Below, one piece after another: positions 42,911-51,693 of a DNA stretch of 64,000 bases. Origin of the DNA: Bauldia sp. (lineage in GTDB: Bacteria; Pseudomonadota; Alphaproteobacteria; Rhizobiales; Kaistiaceae); contig JALHRF010000001.1 in the NCBI GenBank assembly GCA_022841545.1, positions 1 to 64,000 of the forward strand, in the 5' to 3' direction. The translations under genes were made by a program, and so were the position numbers. Position 1 is the stretch's first letter, and each line of letters opens with the position of its first letter. A model generated the notes under the pieces. It ran no database searches and was not told the origin of the DNA. It was given only the letters and a program-made list of their open reading frames with translations.

Positions 42911-43276
42911 TCACGCCGCGAGCGCCAGGGCCGGTGCGATCGGTGCCAGGCAGGCCCTCGTGGCAATCCGCCGGCGACCGCTGGCCCGCACCGCGATGTA
43001 GAGGGCGTCGTCCGGACCGAGCCGCTTCTGGACCGGATGCACGAGGCCCTGGTCCGTCGCCGCCATCACGCGACGCGCAATTTTGACCAGGCGCTGGCGC
43101 TCCTTGGCATCGCCGATCCGTCCACTCTCGCATCGGTCGAACGCCAGATGGCCGCGGTAGTAGACGACAGGGTCGCCTGCTTCGGCGTTGACCAGCCAGT
43201 CGACGAAGCCGTTCTCGTCGAGCGCGACCTCCAGAAGCGCGGGTGGGTGGATGGAAGGGCGAAGGAATCCCGGCAT
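42911..43276 (-). CDS. Phage protein of unknown function (121 aa)
   Basis: This protein begins MPGFLRPSIHPPALLEVALDE. The rest has WLVNAEAGDPVVYYRGHLAFD and KERQRLVKIARRVMAATDQG, with a wHTH-like C terminus ending in a small hydrophobic tail (APIAPALALAA). It is the first gene of this stretch of the early operon, with the next gene 11 bases after its stop. No function recognised. Confidence 0.68.
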   Translation of the reverse strand: MPGFLRPSIHPPALLEVALDENGFVDWLVNAEAGDPVVYYRGHLAFDRCESGRIGDAKERQRLVKIARRVMAATDQGLVHPVQKRLGPDDALYIAVRASGRRRIATRACLAPIAPALALAA

Positions 43277-43431
43277 GAGGCAAACCTCTCGGCTTCGGCC
43301 GGGAGGGGAGGCTCCCGGCCGTCGGTGTGACTGGTTTCGGTCTGGTGCGGGTGGAGCGACCGGCCCGGTCGTCCCCTGCTACTGATCAGGTAGCGATAGA
43401 GAGGCCGATCTTTCCCAGGAGGGGTGGGGGG

Positions 43432-44031
43432 TCAGTCGAGGAAACGAAGATCGACGAGGCCGGCGGCCATCATCCGGTAGCGAACCTCACGAAGCCGCCG
43501 ATAGAATTCGCTGGTCGACAGGCCCGCTGCGCGCTGCGCCTCGGCGATCTCACCCTCGGCCGTGATCGCTAGGCCGGCCACCGACCTGAGCTCTGCCGGA
43601 AGCGTGGTCATGAAACGATGCATGGCCTGGACATAGAGGATGTCGTCGGCGCTCGGTGCGGAAGGATCGATGACGGACTCGAGGACATCGTCTCGGTCCC
43701 GGTCATCGTCGGGATCGGTCGTCTCATCCGACCACGCACTGAGGCGACGACGGTCCTCGGCATAGCCATCGGCTATCCCCTGGGCAGCCTGGCGGGCTAC
43801 CCGGTGTGCGAAGGGCGTCCATGGTCCGCGCGCCACGTCGAAGAAGCGCCGGCGTTCGAGGAGTGCCAGAAGCAACTGCTGCTCCGCATCCTGCCGGTCG
43901 GTCGGGCAGAGCCGGAGGGTTCGCGCGATGCGGCGCGCCTGATAGGCGGCGGCCGCCATCATGATGTGGAGCGTGGGGCCGTCGAGATCAGGCGGTTCGG
44001 TCTCGTGGTCGATGTGCGCCGGCTCGGACAT
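43432..44031 (-). CDS. Sigma-70-like phage regulator
   Basis: This 199-residue acidic protein starts MSEPAHIDHETEPPDLDG. Its middle has QARRIARTLRLCPTDRQDAEQ, a region-2-like segment, and its C-terminal 60 residues have EGEIAEAQRAAGLSTSEFYRRLR, a region-4-like helix-turn-helix. The highly acidic insert (DETTDPDDDRDRDD) lies between. It resembles ECF/sigma-like proteins of prophages. A role in turning on early or late genes is inferred. Confidence 0.7.
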   Translation of the reverse strand: MSEPAHIDHETEPPDLDGPTLHIMMAAAAYQARRIARTLRLCPTDRQDAEQQLLLALLERRRFFDVARGPWTPFAHRVARQAAQGIADGYAEDRRRLSAWSDETTDPDDDRDRDDVLESVIDPSAPSADDILYVQAMHRFMTTLPAELRSVAGLAITAEGEIAEAQRAAGLSTSEFYRRLREVRYRMMAAGLVDLRFLD

Positions 44032-44136
44032 GATTCACTCCCTGATGGTGCCGCGGCCTTCGCGCCACGTTGAACAGACTCTTCCTGTTCCCCGACGAGG
44101 TCGCCGAGGTTGAACTCAAATCGAAATTGGGACGGA

Positions 44137-44418
44137 CTAGCTGCTGCCGCGCGCCTTGAACTCGCGGTAAACGGAAACCGCGAGTTCGAGGTCACCCTGC
44201 ATGTCGGGGGGCAGGCGCCTCGCCTCGATGAAGGCGCGGTCCGTCGGAATCCCGAGCCGTTCGCAGGCGGCGATGATCAGCGAGTCCTTCGGCGCCAGCT
44301 CAAGCCCGCGCTCGATGCGGGACCAGTAGGCGGTCGAGATGTCTATCGAGCGCGAGAAATCCTTGAGCGAGATTCCCGCCCGTTCCCGTTCGCCGCGGAC
44401 CCACGGTCCAAAGGCCAT
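44137..44418 (-). CDS. XRE family helix-turn-helix regulator
   Basis: This 93-residue protein starts at ATG 44418 (MAFGPWVRGERERAGISLKD) with AAGGGGAGCACGATC upstream. Residues 5-65 make an XRE DNA-binding domain (FSRSIDISTAYWSRIERGLEL, with APKDSLIIAACERLGI). It is 13 bases downstream of the ImmA-type protease gene. It is a candidate lysogeny regulator. A longer start at 44460 overlaps the ImmA gene and lacks a ribosome site. Confidence 0.83.
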   Translation of the reverse strand: MAFGPWVRGERERAGISLKDFSRSIDISTAYWSRIERGLELAPKDSLIIAACERLGIPTDRAFIEARRLPPDMQGDLELAVSVYREFKARGSS

Positions 44419-44431
44419 GATCGTGCTCCCC

Positions 44432-45175
44432 TTAAAGACCTGACCAGGCACGATGGCCACGAAGTAGATCGTAGCGTTCGAGCCTTACCTGGATGAAGCT
44501 CTGCGAGACGGCGTAGCGCTCGGCGAGGGTGAAGATGGCCTCTTCGACGACCTCGGTCTCGAGCGTCGTCCCGTCATAGGCCGGCGCCCCGGACAGGACC
44601 GTGGATGGACGGCCAGAGGCCGGAAAGCGGTGCTGCTTCGCCTGCCGCTGCCAGTCGACCCGAAGCAGCCACGGCGGTACCAGGAGCGCTCCCATCAGCT
44701 CGTTGGCCCGGACCTCGCGCGGGTCGCGGCGGTTCTTCATCCCGTCGAACCCTGACCGCACCGGCGCATTGGGCGGGATCAGGATCCAGCCCGGCGCGTC
44801 GAAGACGAGGTGGCCGATCTCGTGGGCAATGGTCGAACGTAAGAGCGTGTCGGAGCCCTCGAGCATCGGGCCGTTGACCGACACGAGCACGCAGTCCGGC
44901 GAGGCCTTGTCGTACTCGGTGACGCCCATCACCTGCCGGCCCGCTCGATTGACGACGCGGTGATCGAGATCCCAGTCGGCATCGAAGGCGATGCCGTTGA
45001 TCTCGAGCCGTGACAGGTGCTCGCCGATGTCGCCAAGGGGAACCCGACGCTCGAGGCTGTCACCAGTGAGCTGGCTCCGGAGGGACTTGGCAACGGCCCA
45101 GATCTCGGCCGCTGACAGCCGCTCCGGCGTCGCGGTGAATTGCGAATGACGATAGGTGGCGGTGATAGGAGACAT
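44432..45175 (-). CDS. ImmA/IrrE-type zinc metallopeptidase
   Basis: This 247-residue protein starts at ATG 45175 (MSPITATYRHSQFTATPERL), preceded by GGAGCG. The zinc site is HEIGHLVFDAPG at about residue 118, followed by the third ligand region REVRANELMGALLVPPWLL. ImmA proteins cut the phage repressor after DNA damage, releasing lytic genes. The paired XRE gene lies immediately downstream. In ICEBs1-like systems the order is immR-immA; here it is reversed. Confidence 0.88.
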   Translation of the reverse strand: MSPITATYRHSQFTATPERLSAAEIWAVAKSLRSQLTGDSLERRVPLGDIGEHLSRLEINGIAFDADWDLDHRVVNRAGRQVMGVTEYDKASPDCVLVSVNGPMLEGSDTLLRSTIAHEIGHLVFDAPGWILIPPNAPVRSGFDGMKNRRDPREVRANELMGALLVPPWLLRVDWQRQAKQHRFPASGRPSTVLSGAPAYDGTTLETEVVEEAIFTLAERYAVSQSFIQVRLERYDLLRGHRAWSGL

Positions 45176-45322
45176 CGGACGCTCCAAGGAATATGTTCCT
45201 CTTTTGTTCTCACATCCCGTTGGCCGAGTCGAGTCGAAATTGCGCCCTCACGCAATCACTGTCCCCAGGGTTCTTCGGCACCTGCTGGGAAGACGGCGGT
45301 GTCGCGCCGCTACCTGATCAAT

Positions 45323-45516
45323 ATGTTCAATGGCCTCCGTCCCGACCTGATGTCGCCGGCCGAGCGACTCGCCGAAATCGCAGAGATCCTGGCCGCGGGC
45401 CTGGTTCGGCTCCGGGCGCGACAGTCCACCTCTTTATTGCCGTCGCCCGGAGAAAGTTCGCTCGACTGTGCCGGCGACCAGAGCGGTCATGCCAACTCCA
45501 AAACGGAGAAAGGCCT

Positions 45517-45520
<4 letters not shown>
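45323..45520 (+). CDS. Small protein coupled to DUF2924-recombinase genes (65 aa)
   Basis: Starting at ATG 45323 (MFNGLRPDLMSPAERLAEIA), this 65-residue protein has LAEILAAGLVRLRARQSTS and ends in a polar tail. The same small ORF type precedes DUF2924 genes in alphaproteobacteria as I recall them. Its TGA overlaps the DUF2924 ATG as ATGA, strong support for being a real gene. Function unknown; it is likely an accessory of the recombinase cassette. Confidence 0.68.
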
Positions 45521-45959
<439 letters not shown>

Positions 45960-45963
<4 letters not shown>

Positions 45964-47276
45964 AGAAGCCGATCCTCCGCAAGCTCCGCTGCGCCATCTA
46001 CACCCGGAAGTCGAGCGAGGAAGGCCTCGACATGGAGTTCAACAGTCTCGACGCCCAGCGCGAGGCTTGCGAAGCGTTCATCGCCAGCCAGAAGTCGGAA
46101 GGCTGGGTCGAACTAGCCGACCGCTATGATGATGGCGGCTTCTCCGGCGGCACCCTGGAGCGTCCCGCGTTGAGGCGCCTGCTCGCCGATATAGAGGACC
46201 ACCGCGTCGACGTGGTGGTCGTCTACAAGATCGACCGGCTCAGCCGTTCGCTGATGGATTTCGCTAAGCTGGTCGACGTGTTCGATCGCGGTGGCGTCAC
46301 CTTCGTCAGCGTCACCCAGTCGTTCAACACCACGACGTCGATGGGCCGACTAACGCTCAACATCCTCCTGTCCTTCGCCCAGTTCGAGCGCGAGGTGATC
46401 GGCGAGCGCATCCGCGACAAGTTTGCCGCCTCCCGGAAGAAGGGCATTTGGATGGGCGGCTTCGTGCCGCTCGGCTACGGGGTCGAGAACCGCAAGCTAG
46501 TGATCGAGGAGACCGAGGCGGCCATGGTGCGCATGATCTTCGAGCGCTTCGTCGAGGTGGGTTCGGCGACGGCGCTGGCTCGGGCGCTCGCCGCCGAGGG
46601 TGTGCGGACGCGGCGCGGACGGCTCGTCGACAAGGGCTTCCTCTACAAGCTCCTCAACAACCGGGTCTATATCGGCGAGGCCGTCCACAAGGGCACGGCC
46701 TATCCCGGCGAGCACCAGCCCATCATCAGCCGCGCGCTCTGGGACAAGGTTCATTCGATCCTGCGCGAGAGTCCCCGGAGTCGTGCCGCCAACACGCGCG
46801 CCCAGACGCCCGCGCTTCTGAAGGGCCTCATCTTCGGGCCCACCGGCTGCGCGATGACGCCGACTCACACCCGGCGCGGCGACAAGCTCTATCGGTACTA
46901 TGTCAGCCAGGACGTGCTGAAGCGCGGACGCGATGCCTGCCCTGTCGGCCGCGTTCCGGCAGCCGAGATCGAGACCGCCGTGGTCAACCAGCTGCGTGGT
47001 CTCCTGCGCGCGCCGGAGATCGTTGTCGGAACATGGCGCACGGCACGGCGCGACGTTGACGGTCTGACCGAGGGGGAGGTCCGGGAAGCTCTGGAGGGGC
47101 TCGATCCGCTTTGGGATGAATTGTTCCCCGCCGAGCAGGCCCGTATTGTCCAGCTGCTCATCGAGCGGGTCGACGTCGGAATCGAAGGCGTCGACATTCG
47201 CCTTCGCGTCGATGGGCTGGCGCACCTTGCCCGAGATCTTGGTGGCATTGCCGATGCCTCGCGAAGGGCAGCATGA
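45960..47276 (+). CDS. Large serine recombinase (phage integrase)
   Basis: This 438-residue protein starts at ATG 45960 (MKKPILRKLRCAIYTRKSSE). The catalytic domain has YTRKSSEEGLDMEFNSLDAQ with the nucleophilic serine near residue 16, DDGGFSGGTLERPALRRL and KIDRLSRSLMDF. A recombinase domain (LYKLLNNRVYIGEAVHKG) and a short zinc-ribbon-like region with TGCAMTPTH follow. It is shorter than many large serine integrases. It would integrate and, with a directionality factor, excise the prophage. Confidence 0.92.
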
Positions 47277-47677
47277 AGCCCCGCGACGCCACCACCGACG
47301 ACGGACGGACGCTGACCGTCCGCGTGTCCCTGACCCTCCGGAAGCGCGGCGGGCGGAAGCAGGTCGTGTTGCCAGACGGCGCGAGCTGGGGTGCGCCCCG
47401 TCCGCGGATCGACAATACCATGGTCAAGGCGATCGCCCGAGCTCATCGGTGGAGGCGGCTCCTGGAGAGCGGCCAGTTCACCTCGATGCGCGATTTAGCC
47501 AAAGCGGAGAAGATCAACGACTCCTACTTGGCCCGCGTTCTACGCCTGACCCTCCTCGCGCCGGATATCGTGGAGGCGATTCTTGATGGGCGCCAGCCGG
47601 CGAAGCTGCAGGTCGATGTACTGTTGAAGCCTTTACCTCTTGGCTGGGATGTCCAGCGGGCCATGCTGGCCTCGTGA
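47273..47677 (+). CDS. Recombinase-linked protein of unknown function (134 aa)
   Basis: This protein begins MKPRDATTDDGRTLTVRVSL and overlaps the recombinase stop as ATGA. It is basic and has RGGRKQVVLPDGASWGAPRPRID in its N-terminal half, followed by a helix-turn-helix-like section MRDLAKAEKINDSYLARVLRLT. It is a natural candidate for a recombination directionality factor or accessory DNA-binding protein. This assignment follows only from context and fold impression. Confidence 0.72.
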   Translation: MKPRDATTDDGRTLTVRVSLTLRKRGGRKQVVLPDGASWGAPRPRIDNTMVKAIARAHRWRRLLESGQFTSMRDLAKAEKINDSYLARVLRLTLLAPDIVEAILDGRQPAKLQVDVLLKPLPLGWDVQRAMLAS

Positions 47678-47763
47678 CCTCCACTCCCAGCGACCGGCAT
47701 CGCCGATTGAGGCCCATCTATTTCGGGGACGGCCTTCCGAGCAGTCCTCAAACGAAAAAAAGC
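47678..47763. other. Probable right attachment region
   Basis: The 86 bases between the last cassette gene and the first LysR-like sequence contain no gene. The junction of phage and chromosome must lie here or slightly to the left if the serine recombinase integrated into the LysR gene. The exact core dinucleotide cannot be found without the left junction. An A-run (47755-47761) marks the border. Confidence 0.4.
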
Positions 47764-48220
47764 ACTTGGGCTCCGGCGGAACGGAGGAACTGCTCCGCGC
47801 CCTCACGGCGCCGAGCCACGACGTTGTCCTGATCAACCAGCCACCCCGCGCGCGATGCGCTCATACAATACGTCTCGCACCGCCTGGCCGAGAGGGCCGT
47901 CGGCCTCATCGGCACACTGGCACGACTGCTCAAGCGGACGAGCATCCGGACCGGGTTCGACGCCCTCGTCGACCGCCTCGGGGTGCGCCCCCGAATCGTC
48001 GCTGAGGTCGACGACATGGCGATGATGCGTCTCCTGGCGCGCGAGGACATCGGCCTCGCCGTGTTGCGGCCGATCGTTGTGAAGGACGAGATCGCCGCCG
48101 GCGTGCTCGTCGAGGGCGATGCCCTCGCTGGCACTACCGAGGCCTTCTACGCCGTAAACCATCGACTGGCGCTTTCCCAATCCCCTCCTGCGGACCCTCA
48201 TGCGCGAACGACGACCGTGA
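47764..48220 (+). pseudogene. Truncated, frameshifted NhaR-like LysR regulator (C-terminal part)
   Basis: Three frames joined in order read as the C-terminal effector domain of an NhaR-type LysR regulator: LGSGGTEELLRALTAPSHDVV in the first, RLAERAVGLIG and IRTGFDALVDRLGVRPRIVA with DDMAMMRLLAREDIGL in the second, and FPNPLLRTLMRERRP before TGA (48218-48220) in the third. Switches occur near 47840 and 48150. A piece of about 20 residues seems missing between LIGTLARLLKR and IRTGFD. The N-terminal DNA-binding half is absent. It is probably the target gene of prophage integration, decayed since. Confidence 0.75.
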
Positions 48221-48344
48221 AGGGTGCATCACGCCAGCGCGTCTGGTGCGCCTGACGGTTTAGGTGAATCGGCAGGGTCGGCCTTGAGTGCGTAGCCTGT
48301 CCCCACCATCTGATCTGTTCCACCATGGAGGCAAGAAGCCCGAG

Positions 48345-49256
48345 ATGCCGATAGACCTGGTTGCGTCACGCTCGACGAACGTTCGCGTTCGCGACCGTGT
48401 CGGCCTCGACCTGCCATTTTCGCGCGGAATCATGGCCAGCGCCATTCTCGCAACGGGACTGCCCACCGACGACGCCTACCGGATCGCCAGCGATATCCAG
48501 CGACAGCTCGACAGTTCGGGCGTGACCGAGATCGGCGCCGACGAAATCGCCACGCTCGCTGCCGAGACGATCGACCGGATTGCCGGTCCCTCCTTCGGGC
48601 ATCGGTACCGTGCGTGGCGGGAGGCGAAGCGCATCGGCCGGCCGCTCGTGGTCGTTCTGTCGGGGGCGCCGGGGGTCGGAAAGTCGACGGTCGCGACCCG
48701 GCTCGCGGTTCGGCTTGGCATCTCGCGTATCGTGACCACCGATGCCATCCGGGAGGTGCTCCGGACGGTGATCCCGGCATCGGTCCTGCCTGAACTCCAC
48801 GCCTCGACATATGAACTCGACGTCCCACCGTCCTATGCCGGTTTCGAGCGCCAGGCGAGCGTGGTCGCGGCGGCGACGCGCGCGGTGGCGGCGCGGCTCG
48901 CCACCGAGCGACGAAGCGTCCTCCTCGAGGGCGTGCATCTCCTGCCCGGCTACATCACGCGGACCCTCGCCGGACATTCCGCCAATCCCGTCGTCGTCGA
49001 GCGCCTGCTGGTGCTCGACGACGCGGGCGTTCATCGCGCGCAACTGAAGTACCGGGCCGGCAACGAGCCGGGCCGGGGCGGCGACCGGACGCTCGATCAC
49101 CTCGCCACCATCCGCCACATCCAGGAGCACCTGGTCGGCCACGCCACCAGAAGGGCGGTTCCCGTCTTCGACCTGGCGCACCCGGCCGAACTCACCCACC
49201 AGGTCGTCGACGCGGTCGTTGCCGAACTGGTGGAGATGCCGGCCGAGCCGGCCTGA
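48345..49256 (+). CDS. 2-phosphoglycerate-kinase-like P-loop kinase with ATP-cone
   Basis: This 303-residue protein starts at ATG 48345 (MPIDLVASRSTNVRVRDRVG). Residues 5-90 look like an ATP-cone regulatory domain (ASAILATGLPTDDAYRIASDI). From about residue 100 it has LVVVLSGAPGVGKSTVATRLA (P-loop near 107) and the rest of a 2PGK-type P-loop kinase, with SVLLEGVHLLPGYI and HLATIRHIQEHLVGHA. Archaeal and bacterial members make 2,3-bisphosphoglycerate or phosphorylate related compounds; the substrate is not certain here. Confidence 0.82.
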   Translation: MPIDLVASRSTNVRVRDRVGLDLPFSRGIMASAILATGLPTDDAYRIASDIQRQLDSSGVTEIGADEIATLAAETIDRIAGPSFGHRYRAWREAKRIGRPLVVVLSGAPGVGKSTVATRLAVRLGISRIVTTDAIREVLRTVIPASVLPELHASTYELDVPPSYAGFERQASVVAAATRAVAARLATERRSVLLEGVHLLPGYITRTLAGHSANPVVVERLLVLDDAGVHRAQLKYRAGNEPGRGGDRTLDHLATIRHIQEHLVGHATRRAVPVFDLAHPAELTHQVVDAVVAELVEMPAEPA

Positions 49257-49319
49257 GTACCCCGCGCCAGGCCGGTCGGAGGGCGGCACGCGCTCCGCGG
49301 GCAGACCGCACCCGCCGCT

Positions 49320-50246
49320 TCAGAGGCCGCTCTCCTCGCCGATCCCCAACTGCTGCGCGGCGATGACGGCCGTCTCGGCAAGCGTGCGGTAGTGCCGCTC
49401 GCGACCGCTCTTGTCGCGCCAGGAGAAGCCGACCTCACGGCGCTCGTTCCAGTCCTCGATGCGGAGCAGCTTGACGTTGTCGGTCTCGCGGAACTCGGCT
49501 CGCGCATAGAGCTCGGGGAACAGCGACAGGCCCATCCCGATCGATACCATCTGGCGGATCGCATCAAGGCTCGTGCCTTCGAAGTCCTCCACGATCCGGG
49601 CGCCCGAAAGCTCCGCTAGGTGGCGCACGTTCTCGAGCAGCCTGTGGCCCCGGCCGAGGGTCAGGAGCCGCTCGCCCTTGAGCATCGCGGCCTTGACCGA
49701 AGCACGGCGTGCGAGCGGATGATCCGCCGGTACCCCGAGGTAGATGGCCTCCACCCCGATCCGCCGGAAGGTCAGGCCGGGGCGTTCGGGAGCGGGGCCG
49801 AGGCTGCAGTCGAGCGCCCCTTCCGCCACGCTCGCCTCGAGGGCCGCGGGACTGTCCTCGCGGATGTACAGCTGAAGATCCGGGTAGCGCTCGTGCAGCC
49901 CGGGTAGCAGGTGCGGCAGGAAGTACGGCCCGAAGGTCGGTGGGGTTCCGAGACGCATGGTGCCGCCAAGGGCGGCGGTCTGCCGCGCGAGTTCGTTCAG
50001 CGTCTCGTCGACGGTCGCCAGGACCAGTCTCGCCGTCCTTGCCAGCATCTCCCCCGCGGGCGTCGTCACCACGGCCGCGGAGGTGCGCTCGAAGAGCGGC
50101 ACGCCGACGCTCTGCTCGATCTGCGCGACCTGGACCGAGAGCGTCGGCTGCGAGACGCCGCATCGATCGGCCGCCCGGCCGAAATGCTGCAGGTCGTGCA
50201 CGGCCAGCACGTATTCCAGTTGGCGGAGGGAAGGGCGGTAGGGCAT
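49320..50246 (-). CDS. OxyR-like LysR-type regulator lacking the redox cysteines
   Basis: This 308-residue LysR protein starts MPYRPSLRQLEYVLAVHDLQ. It has the winged helix (FGRAADRCGVSQPTLSVQVAQ) and an OxyR-type effector domain (MRLGTPPTFGPYFLPHLLPG). The region aligned to E. coli OxyR Cys199/Cys208 reads LLTLGRGHRLLENVRHLAEL, so arginine (residue 202) and alanine replace them; the only cysteines are C29 and C147. It therefore cannot sense peroxide by the OxyR disulfide. The gene is divergent from the small gene at 50348, with an ATAG-N7-CTAT site at its start. Confidence 0.85.
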   Translation of the reverse strand: MPYRPSLRQLEYVLAVHDLQHFGRAADRCGVSQPTLSVQVAQIEQSVGVPLFERTSAAVVTTPAGEMLARTARLVLATVDETLNELARQTAALGGTMRLGTPPTFGPYFLPHLLPGLHERYPDLQLYIREDSPAALEASVAEGALDCSLGPAPERPGLTFRRIGVEAIYLGVPADHPLARRASVKAAMLKGERLLTLGRGHRLLENVRHLAELSGARIVEDFEGTSLDAIRQMVSIGMGLSLFPELYARAEFRETDNVKLLRIEDWNERREVGFSWRDKSGRERHYRTLAETAVIAAQQLGIGEESGL

Positions 50247-50251
50247 GCAAC

Positions 50252-50266
50252 ATAGTCTCTAGCTAT
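50252..50266. promoter_or_regulatory. OxyR/LysR-type binding motif ATAG-N7-CTAT
   Basis: ATAGTCTCTAGCTAT is an exact ATAG-N7-CTAT dyad as in OxyR operator elements, six bases before the regulator's ATG, in the divergent space 50247-50347. The symmetrical second pair required for a full OxyR operator is not visible at the expected spacing. A further CTAT occurs at 50294-50297. It probably mediates autoregulation and control of the divergent gene. Confidence 0.6.
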
Positions 50267-50347
50267 GGAAGCGATTTTAACAATCAATTGGCACTATCGG
50301 ATCAATCCCCCCAGTTTCTCCCTGTCTGGACTACGCAGGAGATACCG

Positions 50348-50575
50348 ATGGAGCAGCTTCCGAAGCCGTCGAAGGGGCCGCGGGATGCCATGGAGGCCCG
50401 GGTCGCGAAGGAACATGCGCGTCATCGCCTCCGGTTCCACGAGCGGATCGATTTCCTAGAACGGCGCGATCGCGACGGGCAGGGGACGATCGTGCCTGTC
50501 ATCCGCCGCCGCTCCCCTTCGGTCGTGCAACGGGGAAGGGCCGAAGATATGCCTGTGCATCTGACAGAAGCTTGA
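50348..50575 (+). CDS. Small basic protein of unknown function (75 aa)
   Basis: This protein (MEQLPKPSKGPRDAMEARVA, ending VQRGRAEDMPVHLTEA) starts at ATG 50348 with AGGAGATACCG upstream. It is rich in Arg, Lys and Glu, and helical around KEHARHRLRFHERIDFLERR. It is divergent from the OxyR-like gene and may be controlled by it. No family is recognised. Confidence 0.6.
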   Translation: MEQLPKPSKGPRDAMEARVAKEHARHRLRFHERIDFLERRDRDGQGTIVPVIRRRSPSVVQRGRAEDMPVHLTEA

Positions 50576-50617
50576 AAGGTCGAGACGCTTCGTTCCCTGA
50601 CGCGTTGGATCCCACCC

Positions 50618-50692
50618 AGGAGGAAGACCGATGATCCGTACCGCAATAATCGCCACGACCCGTTTGGCCGGGCTCGTCGGACCGGCCTTTGC
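50618..50692 (+). repeat. Decayed copy of the SH3-gene leader (copy 1 of direct repeat)
   Basis: These 75 bases match 51694-51768 at 69 positions (six substitutions). They include the AGGAGGAAGACCG ribosome site, the start ATG and the signal-peptide coding part of the SH3 gene. The open frame from ATG 50631 (MIRTAIIATTRLAGLVGPAF) leaves homology after about 21 codons and stops at 50735, after the DUF533 start (50710). It is a leftover of duplication, and translation from it may be coupled to DUF533. Confidence 0.8.
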
Positions 50693-50709
50693 AACGATAA
50701 GGAACGACG

Positions 50710-51465
50710 ATGTTCGACCCCAAGCAGCTTCTTGACCAGTTCCTGGGCGACCAGGCCAACGGTAACCCCTCCCGTAGCGACCAGCCGGCGAACATCCCTT
50801 GGGACAACCGGCGTTCTGGTGGCAGCATCATGAACCGGGTGGGCAGCTTCACCCGCGAGAACCCGATGCTTACCGGCGGCGTCGCCGGCGGCTTGGCCGG
50901 GCTGCTGCTCGGCCGCGGCTTCGGGGGCGACCTGCTCAAGTATGGCGGCATGACCGTGATCGGCGGCCTGGCCTACAAGGCATATCGCGACTACCAGGAA
51001 TCGCAGCAGCACGGCGGCCAGTCGCCGGCGACTACCTACGGCCCGGCGGACTTTGCGCCGCCGCCGGCCGATTCGCCCTTCGCGCCAGCCAATGCCCCGC
51101 AGGGGCAGATGCAGTTTGCCGAGGTCCTGATCGTGGCGATGATTGCCGCTGCGAAGGCCGACGGCCACATCGATGCGGAGGAACGCGGCCGCATCTACCA
51201 GCGACTCGAGGAGGGCGGACTGCCGCAGGAAGAAATCGCCTTCCTGCACCGCGAACTCACTGAGCCTGTGGACATGGAGCGGATCGTCGCTGGAGCGAGA
51301 AACAAGGAGGAAGCGGTCGAGATCTACGCCGCCTCGCTGATGGCCATTCGGGCCGACACGCCGCAGGAGCGGGATTACCTCGCGGCGCTTGCACGCCGGC
51401 TCACGCTCGAGCCGGGTCTCGTCCAGTCGATCGAGAACACGGTCGAAGCGGTGGCGGTCCGTTGA
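50710..51465 (+). CDS. DUF533 (YebE-like) inner-membrane protein
   Basis: This 251-residue protein starts MFDPKQLLDQFLGDQANGNP with AAGGAACGACG upstream. A glycine-rich membrane-associated segment (TGGVAGGLAGLLLGRGFGGD) at about residue 60 is followed by a Pro/Ala linker, then the DUF533/TerB-like helical domain (EVLIVAMIAAAKADGHIDAEE and LTEPVDMERIVAGARNKEEA). The TerB-like fold often appears with stress functions. Its own function is unknown. Confidence 0.88.
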   Translation: MFDPKQLLDQFLGDQANGNPSRSDQPANIPWDNRRSGGSIMNRVGSFTRENPMLTGGVAGGLAGLLLGRGFGGDLLKYGGMTVIGGLAYKAYRDYQESQQHGGQSPATTYGPADFAPPPADSPFAPANAPQGQMQFAEVLIVAMIAAAKADGHIDAEERGRIYQRLEEGGLPQEEIAFLHRELTEPVDMERIVAGARNKEEAVEIYAASLMAIRADTPQERDYLAALARRLTLEPGLVQSIENTVEAVAVR

Positions 51466-51604
51466 CAACCGGCGAATCCGCATTGTCGGGCTCGAGATCG
51501 CGCGCCGTACGGCGTGGGTTGCAAATGATTCGGGCTGGCGAAGAGGGGTGGTAGGCGTCCGCCATAGAGAGGGACTACTGAGAAGTTCCTAGTAATCAAT
51601 TCAA

Positions 51605-51616
51605 CCTATCGATAGG
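51605..51616. promoter_or_regulatory. Perfect 12-base palindrome CCTATCGATAGG
   Basis: This exact dyad lies about 90 bases before the SH3 protein gene. It contains CTAT and ATAG halves like the element at the OxyR-like gene but with a two-base centre. It could be a regulator-binding site. No hairpin with T-run is present, so it is not a terminator. Confidence 0.3.
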
Positions 51617-51693
51617 GCGTCAAAATCTCTCCGCTTGCTTGAGTGCGGGGCGCCCGGAGTGCCGTCCAATTCCACGCCGAGCGTGGCATACCA

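Noticed and set aside
44137-45175. Toxin-antitoxin reading of the XRE/ImmA pair
   Set aside because: The HEIGH zinc motif and phage control context fit ImmA-type induction better than a toxin system.
47833-48201. Minus-strand open frame opposite the broken LysR gene
   Set aside because: The plus-strand frames show clear LysR similarity, and this frame has none.
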